DNA of 64,000 bases from Metaclostridioides mangenotii (lineage in GTDB: Bacteria > Bacillota > Clostridia > Peptostreptococcales > Peptostreptococcaceae): NCBI RefSeq assembly GCF_017873185.1, contig NZ_JAGGJX010000008.1, positions 1 to 64,000 on the forward strand, written 5' to 3'. The position numbers and the translations under genes are program-made. The notes under the pieces were generated by a model, which worked only from the letters and a program-made list of their open reading frames with translations, did no database searches and had not been told where the DNA came from. Position 1 is the first letter of the stretch. Each line of letters opens with the position of its first letter. Positions 57,542 through 64,000 of the stretch are shown in pieces.

Positions 57542-58459
57542 TTACATTTTTTTTGACTTTTGACATATTAATCCCTCTAAATTATCGTACTCGCTCACTG
57601 TTATTTCCTTTATTTCTAGTTTTTCCATTATTATATTTAGTATTCCTACACCAGCTGTAATAATATCTGCTCGTTTTTTCTGCAATCCCTCTAGTTTTTT
57701 CTTGTCACTAAATGTTGATTCTTTGAGCATTTGTAGAATTAGCTCAACATCTTTTATGAATATTTTACTATTGTGCACTTTTTCCATAGAGTAAACTTCA
57801 AGTTTTTGATTAATCGCAGATAGAGATGTTATTGTACCTCCAATGCCAACTAGCTTCTTAATACCCATACTTTCAATATCATCTACAGTATTAGATATCT
57901 CATCTTCCACAAATTTTTCTAGTTTTTCGTATTCAGATGCATCTATAGGATCTTTTTTCAAAAATTTTTCAGTCATTCTGAGTGCACCTACATTTTCACT
58001 CTTATTGTATTTAATTCCAAATTTATCTCCTACTGTAAATTCAGTGGAGCCTCCTCCTATATCTACTACTAATACACCTGCTTTATCTTCAAGACCCTCA
58101 ATAACACCAACTAATCCTAGATTAGCCTCTTCATTTCCACTTAATATTTCTACCTCTATTCCCGTTTCTTGTTTCGCTCTACTTATAAAGTCTTCACTGT
58201 TTTTGCTATCTCTAAGAGCAGATGTACCCATACAAAATATTTCTTTACACTCTTCATTCATACAAATCTTTTTAAATTTACCTAGGGCTTCTATGTTTCT
58301 TACTATAGCTTCTTCCAATATAAATCCAGTCCTATCTACACCTTCACCAATTCTAGTAGTATCAACGAATTTTTTTCTATTTATTAGATCTCCATCTACA
58401 ACCTCTGCTACTAACAGTCTCATCGAGTTCGTACCTATATCTATTGCCGCTAATTTCAT
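57542..58459 (-). CDS. ppx: Exopolyphosphatase / guanosine pentaphosphatase (Ppx/GppA)
   Basis: A 305-aa ASKHA-fold phosphatase of polyphosphate or pppGpp. It has AAIDIGTNSMRLLVAEV at the N-terminus, MGTSALRDSKNS, the phosphate loop VVDIGGGSTEFTVGD (about residues 131-145), and GIGGTITSLSAI. It lacks the C-terminal HD domains of long Ppx enzymes, so it is the short form common in Firmicutes. It sits between divIC and spoIIE. Confidence 0.92.
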   Translation of the reverse strand: MKLAAIDIGTNSMRLLVAEVVDGDLINRKKFVDTTRIGEGVDRTGFILEEAIVRNIEALGKFKKICMNEECKEIFCMGTSALRDSKNSEDFISRAKQETGIEVEILSGNEEANLGLVGVIEGLEDKAGVLVVDIGGGSTEFTVGDKFGIKYNKSENVGALRMTEKFLKKDPIDASEYEKLEKFVEDEISNTVDDIESMGIKKLVGIGGTITSLSAINQKLEVYSMEKVHNSKIFIKDVELILQMLKESTFSDKKKLEGLQKKRADIITAGVGILNIIMEKLEIKEITVSEYDNLEGLICQKSKKM

Positions 58460-58483
58460 AAAATCACTCCTTTATTTACTATT

Positions 58484-58555
58484 TTAATATAAAAATAGCA
58501 ATGTATCCAAGTTGAAGACAAAAAGCCTACAAATTATAGATACATTGCTATTTTT
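58484..58555 (-). terminator. Terminator after divIC
   Basis: AAAAATAGCAATGTATC (58491-58507) pairs perfectly over 17 bp with GATACATTGCTATTTTT (58539-58555); the loop is 31 nt. The minus strand continues ATATT. It ends the yabP-yabQ-divIC run. Confidence 0.75.
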
Positions 58556-58583
58556 ACATTTTCATATTACAGTTTTCGCTTAT

Positions 58584-58868
58584 TTAGCGATTTATATCTA
58601 TGTACACCGTTTCATTTGGCTTAACCATATTCAGTCGTTTCCTAGCAGTCTTCTCGAGGTTTTCATTACTGTAAGACTTAGTTGATCTCAAGTTTTTGAT
58701 CTTTGCATCTTTATTTTCTATCTGATCGTTTAATTTGGCTATTTCAGCTTTGTATTCGTAGTATTTCGTGAACTCGAATCCAAATCCGCTTATCATACCA
58801 AAAACAGTCACCACAAGAAATAAACTTATAGCAATAAACTGACCTGAAAATTTTTTTCTTACGTTCAT
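58584..58868 (-). CDS. divIC: Septum formation initiator (DivIC/FtsL-type)
   Basis: A bitopic 94-aa cell-division protein. It has one membrane helix (FIAISLFLVVTVFGMISGFGF, residues about 10-30), then a coiled coil (YEYKAEIAKLNDQIENKDAKI) and the family end motif KTARKRLNMVKPNETVYI. Position after yabP/yabQ matches Bacillus divIC. Works with FtsL and DivIB at the septum. Confidence 0.9.
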   Translation of the reverse strand: MNVRKKFSGQFIAISLFLVVTVFGMISGFGFEFTKYYEYKAEIAKLNDQIENKDAKIKNLRSTKSYSNENLEKTARKRLNMVKPNETVYIDINR

Positions 58869-58928
58869 TTACTAATCCATCTCCTCGATATTAATCTTTT
58901 ACTAATTGTAATTTTCATATTTGATACT

Positions 58929-59570
58929 TTAAATCTTTTTTGATTTCTTTAATTTCTTTTGTTTATGTTGCTTATCTTTTTTCTTCGCCTTTTTGGATTT
59001 ATCCATCGTCTTAGATTTTTTCATCTTTTCAGATTTCTTTATCTTTTTGGGTTTATCCAACTTTTCAGATTTTTTAGGTTTTTTATTCTTTACCTTTTTC
59101 TGTTTTTTATATTTTTTACCTATTCCCTTTTTAACACCGACGATTATATTCGGTATATAAAATATGATATCAAATAGTAAGTGCAGTGAATAGATTATAA
59201 CGTAATACAAATTGTTTATAAAAGCGACTAAGCTCAACACCACTTTTTTAAATAAATTTGCTGTAAAGCAGATTATTTTACTAATAAATGACAATATGTA
59301 TTTACTTATGGTGTTGTAATAAATAAGAAAACCTACTATTAAGGCGACGAAGTGATAATATCTTAAATCAAAAAACTCAGTTAGATTAATAGTCAGAAAT
59401 ATTACTAATGTAGTAAATAGCCAAAACACAATATCAAAGAAAACTGAAAAATAACTCATAAACTTAAAATTGATTTTTAATGCCCTGTAAAAATCAAACA
59501 AGACTCCAATTATTATCCCACCGTAAATAGTCGCATAAAATACTCCCACATCTTGTGTAAAAGGTATCAT
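58929..59570 (-). CDS. yabQ: Spore cortex protein YabQ with Lys-rich tail
   Basis: Needed for cortex formation in Bacillus. The 213-aa protein has about four to five membrane helices (residues about 5-150; FTQDVGVFYATIYGGIIIGV, FDIVFWLFTTLVIFLTINL). The family part ends near residue 150. The remaining 60 or so residues are an almost pure Lys-rich repeat (KKSEKLDKPKKIKKSEKMKK style) without predicted structure. It follows yabP directly (stop to start 0 bp). Confidence 0.88.
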   Translation of the reverse strand: MIPFTQDVGVFYATIYGGIIIGVLFDFYRALKINFKFMSYFSVFFDIVFWLFTTLVIFLTINLTEFFDLRYYHFVALIVGFLIYYNTISKYILSFISKIICFTANLFKKVVLSLVAFINNLYYVIIYSLHLLFDIIFYIPNIIVGVKKGIGKKYKKQKKVKNKKPKKSEKLDKPKKIKKSEKMKKSKTMDKSKKAKKKDKQHKQKKLKKSKKI

Positions 59571-59825
59571 TTACTTAAACACCTTCTTGAAGAAACTTTC
59601 CTGAGGTTTTCTAGGTTTTGCATATACGATTGAGTTAATAGTTCCTTCAATACTGATTATATTTTCATCAATGCTAAGTTTACTCATATCCATATTTTCG
59701 CCCTCAATAACCATCTCTCCAACTGATGTCTTAACTTCTACCCTTTTATCATTAAAAGAGTAAATATGCTCTACGCCGGAAATAACTAAGCTAGATCTAT
59801 CTTTCAAAGTTATATTTTGTTCCAT
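59571..59825 (-). CDS. yabP: Spore coat/cortex assembly protein YabP
   Basis: An 84-aa YabP/YqfC-family protein with ITLKDRSSLVISGVEHIYSFNDKRV at the start and GEMVIEGENMDMSKLSIDE. A mother-cell protein needed for cortex in Bacillus. ATG at 59825 follows GGAGGGATATT; six codons upstream in the same frame are discarded. Confidence 0.92.
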   Translation of the reverse strand: MEQNITLKDRSSLVISGVEHIYSFNDKRVEVKTSVGEMVIEGENMDMSKLSIDENIISIEGTINSIVYAKPRKPQESFFKKVFK

Positions 59826-59887
59826 AATATCCCTCCAGTACATATTTCATTAATACTACTATTAAATATACTGGAGTGAATTTGATT

Positions 59888-60130
59888 TTATTCTAAAATT
59901 TTGTACATTTCTTTTGCATCATTCTTAAGTACGTGTTCTTTTATCTCAAGAACTTCGAACTTCATTTTTTTCTCTCCAAACTGTATTTCCATAACGTCTC
60001 CAATTCCGACAACCGAAGATGATTTTGCAACTTTGCCGTTTAAAGTAACTATGCCTTTTTCACATGCGTCTTTTGCTACAGTTCTTCTTTTGATTATTCT
60101 AGATACCTTTAAGTACTTGTCTAATCTCAT
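59888..60130 (-). CDS. rqcP: S4-domain RNA-binding protein (RqcP/YabO)
   Basis: An 80-aa protein made of a single S4 domain (MRLDKYLKVSRIIKRRTVAKDAC, residues 1-23; GIVTLNGKVAKSSSVVGIGD). RqcP acts in ribosome-associated quality control by stabilising the P-site tRNA during RqcH-driven alanine tailing. It is encoded in the hup-rqcP-yabP-yabQ-divIC order as in Bacillus. Confidence 0.9.
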   Translation of the reverse strand: MRLDKYLKVSRIIKRRTVAKDACEKGIVTLNGKVAKSSSVVGIGDVMEIQFGEKKMKFEVLEIKEHVLKNDAKEMYKILE

Positions 60131-60142
60131 ACAGTATCCTCC

Positions 60143-60187
60143 TTAAAACTATTTAAAGGAAGTGCGGAGTTCGTCCACACTTCCTTT
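60143..60187 (-). terminator. Terminator of the HU gene
   Basis: AAAGGAAGTG (60155-60164) and CACTTCCTTT (60178-60187) form a 10-bp stem with a 13-nt loop, followed on the minus strand by AAATAGTTTT. It lies 19 bp after the hup stop. Confidence 0.75.
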
Positions 60188-60205
60188 GAATTAAAATAAT
60201 ATATA

Positions 60206-60484
60206 TTATTTGTTTATTATATCTTTAAGACCTTTTCCTGCTTTGAAAACAGGTGCTTTAGAAGCTGGTATGTCTATTACTTGCTCAGGATCTCTTGGGT
60301 TTCTTCCTTGTCTAGCAGCTCTCTCTCTAGTTTCAAAAGTACCAAATCCTACTAATTGAACTTTTTCGTTATTTACAAGAGCATCTTGTACAGAGTTCAT
60401 AAATGCGTTTAATGCAACCTCTGCCTCTTTCTTAGTTAATCCACTCTTTTCTGCCATTTTTGATACTAATTCAGCTTTATTCAC
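60206..60484 (-). CDS. hup: DNA-binding protein HU
   Basis: Histone-like nucleoid protein. The 92-aa protein has MNKAELVSKMAEKSGLTKK, LVGFGTFETRERAARQGRNP and IDIPASKAPVFKAGKGLKD, all standard HU. A strong AGGAGG-type site precedes ATG, fitting high expression. Separated by terminators from both neighbours. Confidence 0.97.
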   Translation of the reverse strand: MNKAELVSKMAEKSGLTKKEAEVALNAFMNSVQDALVNNEKVQLVGFGTFETRERAARQGRNPRDPEQVIDIPASKAPVFKAGKGLKDIINK

Positions 60485-60577
60485 GATATTTACCTCCTAA
60501 AAAATTGTTTATGTTTATAATATAGACCTTCATCCGCTATAAAGATAAAAGTTCTAGATTTTTGACAAAATACCTTT

Positions 60578-62035
60578 TTATTTATCTTCTTTTTGTATTT
60601 TTGCCTGATTCCAATAATTATCCATCTCTTCTAATGTCATATCTTCAAGTTTTTTACCTATCTCTACTGACTTCTGTTCAATAAATTGGAATCTATATAT
60701 AAATTTAGCCGTTGTACTATTCAGAGCCTCCTCTGAATCTATACCTAAAAACCTCGCCAAATTTACAATTGAGAATATCAAATCACCTAACTCTTCCTTT
60801 ATGTATTTTATATTCTTAACTCTGCATTCGTCAAGTAATTCATGATATTCTTCCTCAATCTTCTTAAATACATCTTCTATATTGTCCCAGTCAAATCCTA
60901 CAAGTGCCGCTTTTTTTTGAACTTTTGTAGCCTTCATTAGAGCTGGAAGACTCTCGGGTATTCTAACCATACTGTCTGTTATGGCCTCTTCACCTTTTTC
61001 TTCCTTTTTCAGCTCTTCCCAAGTCTTTTCTGAGAAATTTCTATTATCACCAGCATTAAACACGTGAGGATGTCTGTTAATCAGTTTTTTGCATATACCA
61101 CTCACTACTTCTGCTAAGTCAAAATACCCTTCCTCTTTACCTATCTGACAATGAAGGGCAACTTGTAAAAGCACATCCCCTAGTTCTTCAACTATCTCAT
61201 CGTCATCATTGTTGTCTATGGCATTAATAAGTTCGTAAGATTCTTCTATAAGAAACTTTTTCAAAGATTCATGTGTCTGCTTTTTATCCCATTCACAGCC
61301 ATTAGGTCCTCTAAGTTTCTTTACTATCATTTCCAAATCATGCACTGTATTATACATTTTATTTGAACTTTTAGGTATATACAAGCTTGTAAGGTAATCA
61401 AATAGATTGTCTTTTCTATCTAGTTCGTATAGCTTAACCGCTTTCTTATTCTCCAATCCTTTGATTCCAGCTGCCTTAACTATATATATCTCCTGATCAT
61501 ACTCATAATATTCACTTAATCTCAATTTTACATTAGAAGCCGTAAAATTGTCGTAAATTTGAGTTATTATCATACTTTTATTAGTGTCTATATATACGTC
61601 CTCGAGCTCAAAGGCATCGAGAAGCTGAAATCCTTCAGATGGATCTACTGATAAGTAGTTAAATATTGCATCTACAAAGCTCATTGATGGTATTATATCG
61701 ACTTCTATTTGATTTTCACATGCTATATCTTCAATTATGCCAACTGTCTTCTCTGCAACCCTTGGATGACCCGGTACTGCATAAACTAAATCACCTTTAC
61801 AAGATTCATCTACTATGAACTCAGATATTTTAGTGTATACATTTTCAAAGCTATCTTCACTTTCATAAAAGTAATCCAGTGAAGTATAATCTATTTCTGA
61901 GTTTAACTCATCAACTATAGGGTGTTTTTCAGTTCTAAAAAAAATCCTTGAGTTTGACTTTAAAGCTTTAATAGCTCCTTGACTTATTAGAGATCTATCT
62001 CCAGGTCCAAGACCTACAATGCTTATCTTACCCAT
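60578..62035 (-). CDS. yabN: YabN: tetrapyrrole-methylase / MazG pyrophosphohydrolase fusion
   Basis: A 485-aa two-domain protein. Residues 1 to about 220 resemble the SAM-dependent tetrapyrrole methylases (GKISIVGLGPGDRSLISQGA, VPGHPRVAEKT) but match no defined B12 step. Residues about 230-485 are a double MazG nucleoside-triphosphate pyrophosphohydrolase (EESYELINAIDNND...EELGDVLLQVALH and EEYHELLDECR...EELGDLIFS), acting to clear non-canonical NTPs. ATG at 62035 follows GAGGTGATATT. Confidence 0.93.
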   Translation of the reverse strand: MGKISIVGLGPGDRSLISQGAIKALKSNSRIFFRTEKHPIVDELNSEIDYTSLDYFYESEDSFENVYTKISEFIVDESCKGDLVYAVPGHPRVAEKTVGIIEDIACENQIEVDIIPSMSFVDAIFNYLSVDPSEGFQLLDAFELEDVYIDTNKSMIITQIYDNFTASNVKLRLSEYYEYDQEIYIVKAAGIKGLENKKAVKLYELDRKDNLFDYLTSLYIPKSSNKMYNTVHDLEMIVKKLRGPNGCEWDKKQTHESLKKFLIEESYELINAIDNNDDDEIVEELGDVLLQVALHCQIGKEEGYFDLAEVVSGICKKLINRHPHVFNAGDNRNFSEKTWEELKKEEKGEEAITDSMVRIPESLPALMKATKVQKKAALVGFDWDNIEDVFKKIEEEYHELLDECRVKNIKYIKEELGDLIFSIVNLARFLGIDSEEALNSTTAKFIYRFQFIEQKSVEIGKKLEDMTLEEMDNYWNQAKIQKEDK

Positions 62036-62148
62036 AATATCACCTCTATCAGCATATTGCAATTGTTTGAATAAAATTGATAGTTAAAATAATACATTTT
62101 TTTGTTTTCTTCGATATTATTTCAAAATTTTTCAAAAATATTCCAATT

Positions 62149-63762
62149 TTATCTTATAAGTTTAATTTTCTTTAATGATCCGTATATCTTATCGCCTTTA
62201 GGCATAGTAAGTATCTCTTCTTTTGTAATTGCTCCTATACCAAGAACAACTAAAACATATACAAGCCCACCTATGCAAATAGCTACAACTGTAGTTAAGT
62301 TACTTCCCAACATTCCTACTAAGAAACCGTAACTGATCTTTACTACTACGTACATAGTCATAACAGTTATTAAAGGTTTAATAATAAACTCTCTAGTAGA
62401 TAGCTTTAATCCCATAGATCTCCTAATGTACATTATGTTGATAAATGCAGCCACAAAATATGCTGTAACTGTACCAAGAGCTGAACCTAATATATTTATA
62501 TCATGAATTCCAGTCAATGTATAGCTTATAATTATTTTAAATACCATACCTGTTACCAGTGCAATAACTGGAACCATCGGTTTTCCCATACCTTGTAGTA
62601 TACCATTTGTAGTCTGTATAATCCCCAAAAATATAGCACAAGGAGCAAGTGTAAACAGTATAACTCCGATGCTTGCAGGTTCTTTAGGGAAAAGTAGGTG
62701 CATTATTGGATTAGCCAATGATGCAAGACCAAATGCACATGGTAAAACTATAAGTAATGTAACCTTTATTGCACTTTTTGTATCTTTTCTAGCTTTAAAT
62801 TTGTTTCCTACAGCATATGAAGCAGATATAGAAGGAACCAAGCTCATACTAAGCGCTGTAGTAATTACCATAGGTAAATTTACTATAACCATTGCCATCC
62901 CTGTAAGTTGACCAAACATAGAGTTTGCCATTTTATATGTAAATCCGGCACTCATCAACCTATCTATTACTATTACGTTATCTATCATATTTACAAGCGG
63001 CATAACACAAGCGCCAATTGTTATCGGAATTGTGACTACAAGCAAGTTTTTAAGTATTCTAGAAAAACTCTCTACTTTGAAGTTCGGGCTAGACTCGATT
63101 TCTAATCTGCGTTCTTTTCTACCTATTAGATAAACAATTATTAAGAATATAACAGAACCTATAGAACCAAGCGTCGCACCTGATATAGCTCCTGCAGCCC
63201 CTAATTTAACACCGTATAAACTGTTTAAAACGTATGCAAGGTAAAGACCTAAGCCAACTCTTATTAACTGCTCTATAATTTGTGAGAAAGCTATCTTTGT
63301 CATTTCACTTCTACCTTGGAAATATCCTCTATACGCAGACATAACTGGCACAAAAAGTAGCGCCGGTGCTATAGCCTTCATAGCGTACAATGCGTTTGGA
63401 TTTTTCATAATCTTTGTAACTATATATTCAGATCCAAAAAATAGGATACAGAAGACAACTACACCAGTTATTAAAAGTATAGTACGAGATACTTTAAATA
63501 TTCTATATGCACCTTTATTATCATTTACAGCAACTTTCTCAGATACCAACTTAGCTACTGCGGTTGGAAAACCAGCTGTTGCCAGAGTTAAAAAAAGTGT
63601 ATAAACAGGATATGCAGCCTGATAGTATCCCATACCTTCAGATCCAATCATATTGCCAAGTGGAATTCTAAAAAATGCACCTATTATTTTTATCAGTATA
63701 CCTGCCGCTCCAAGTATAAGCGCACCCTTTAAAAAAGAGTCCTTATTTTTGTTATTAGCCAT
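62149..63762 (-). CDS. yabM: MurJ/SpoVB-family flippase (YabM-like)
   Basis: A polytopic 537-aa protein with about 14 membrane helices (FLKGALILGAAGILIKIIGAFFRIPLG region at residues about 9-35, YYQAAYPVYTLFLTLATAGFP at 46-66). Family members move lipid-linked wall precursors; SpoVB acts in spore cortex synthesis. Position next to yabN and spoVT matches yabM. Whether it serves cortex or vegetative wall synthesis is open. Confidence 0.88.
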   Translation of the reverse strand: MANNKNKDSFLKGALILGAAGILIKIIGAFFRIPLGNMIGSEGMGYYQAAYPVYTLFLTLATAGFPTAVAKLVSEKVAVNDNKGAYRIFKVSRTILLITGVVVFCILFFGSEYIVTKIMKNPNALYAMKAIAPALLFVPVMSAYRGYFQGRSEMTKIAFSQIIEQLIRVGLGLYLAYVLNSLYGVKLGAAGAISGATLGSIGSVIFLIIVYLIGRKERRLEIESSPNFKVESFSRILKNLLVVTIPITIGACVMPLVNMIDNVIVIDRLMSAGFTYKMANSMFGQLTGMAMVIVNLPMVITTALSMSLVPSISASYAVGNKFKARKDTKSAIKVTLLIVLPCAFGLASLANPIMHLLFPKEPASIGVILFTLAPCAIFLGIIQTTNGILQGMGKPMVPVIALVTGMVFKIIISYTLTGIHDINILGSALGTVTAYFVAAFINIMYIRRSMGLKLSTREFIIKPLITVMTMYVVVKISYGFLVGMLGSNLTTVVAICIGGLVYVLVVLGIGAITKEEILTMPKGDKIYGSLKKIKLIR

Positions 63763-63842
63763 AGCGAACCTCCAAATCGTTTATATAACAACAAACATTA
63801 ATATACCATATTTTTAATATCATATACAATATTTTACACAAA

Positions 63843-63875
63843 AACTTCAAAAGACCTCCTATATAAGAGGCCTTT
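63843..63875 (-). terminator. Terminator of spoVT
   Basis: AAAGACCTC (63850-63858) and GAGGCCTTT (63867-63875) pair over 9 bp with one G-U wobble, followed on the minus strand by TGAAGTTTTTG. It lies directly after the spoVT stop. Confidence 0.65.
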
Positions 63876-63879
63876 ATAA

Positions 63880-64000
63880 TTATTGAACTTGTTTCCCTAA
63901 AAAGTTTGCAGCGATCTTAAGGCTTTTTTCTTCATTTACAAGCGATGCGTCTTCATCTTTAGATAGCAATACTATAGCACCTATGCAATCACCTGAATCG
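63880..64000 (-). CDS. spoVT: Stage V sporulation regulator SpoVT, C-terminal part
   Basis: Partial gene cut by the right edge; about 40 C-terminal residues are visible (…SGDCIGAIVLLSKDEDA…, ending KIAANFLGKQVQ). The end matches the GAF-like domain of SpoVT, an AbrB-family DNA-binding regulator of sigma-G-dependent genes in the forespore. The start and the N-terminal DNA-binding domain lie outside the window. Confidence 0.8.
   Translation of the reverse strand, partial: DSGDCIGAIVLLSKDEDASLVNEEKSLKIAANFLGKQVQ

Overview
The window looks like a chromosomal segment of a low-G+C, endospore-forming anaerobe of the Clostridia. Supporting signs are the very AT-rich intergenic DNA, AAGGAGG-type ribosome binding sites, the anaerobic (early-cobalt) cobalamin route, a two-subunit transketolase, and sporulation or germination genes (spoIIE, yabP, yabQ, a spoVB-like flippase, spoVT, gerS). 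The order gerS-alr-ndoAI-ndoA next to a CBS protein and acpS matches what I recall from Clostridioides difficile, so a Peptostreptococcaceae relative is my best guess. This is inference; no 16S sequence lies inside the window. Almost every gene is on the minus strand. The exceptions are a 63-aa small gene, fthC and a decayed remnant.

Region 1 (1-188): a strong promoter and leader that appear to drive an rRNA operon lying just off the left edge. Region 2 (189-20,664): a nearly complete anaerobic adenosylcobalamin cluster. It has two blocks: cobT-cobU-cobS-cobC, then a cobalamin riboswitch with its own terminator, then cbiP-cbiA-cbiB-cobD-pduX-cbiC-cbiD-cbiE-cbiT-cbiF-cbiG-cbiH-cbiJ-cbiK-cbiL-hemC-cobA/hemD-sirC. 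Together these take porphobilinogen through uroporphyrinogen III, precorrin-2 and cobalt-sirohydrochlorin to cobyric acid, make the aminopropanol-phosphate arm from threonine, and attach the lower ligand. Genes for ALA/porphobilinogen synthesis, corrinoid adenosyltransferase and cobalt uptake are not in the window.

Region 3 (20,665-26,300): small genes, palindromic terminators, ctpA, fthC, a PrcB-like lipid-face protein, a YkvI-type permease, and a scar holding a truncated second ykvI joined to a broken unknown gene. Region 4 (26,308-33,307): two-subunit transketolase, the MazF-type NdoA/NdoAI pair, alanine racemase, the germination lipoprotein GerS, a CBS protein, holo-ACP synthase and a POT-family peptide transporter. 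Region 5 (33,641-40,514): a complete F1Fo ATP synthase operon with a sodium-type c subunit and an epsilon subunit lacking its C-terminal helices.

Region 6 (40,703-52,641): nucleotide, translation and envelope housekeeping genes (dCMP deaminase, yqeB, upp, rpiB, ywlE, tsaC/ywlC, a ZIP transporter, prfA, prmC, yqhQ, rpmE, rho, a 37-aa membrane peptide, galU). Rho carries an Asn-rich, prion-like N-terminal insertion. Region 7 (52,804-64,000): an exported PepF-type peptidase, a dense cluster of DnaA boxes in a gene-free gap, then the classic spoIIE-ppx-divIC-yabQ-yabP-yabO-hup-yabN-yabM-spoVT block.

The most unusual signals are the DnaA-box cluster at 54,852-55,063, the tail-less epsilon with a Na+-type c ring, the Asn-rich Rho, one riboswitch controlling a 17-kb operon, and the two facing small genes around a perfect palindrome upstream of cobT. 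No CRISPR array, prophage, complete insertion sequence or tRNA gene was seen.
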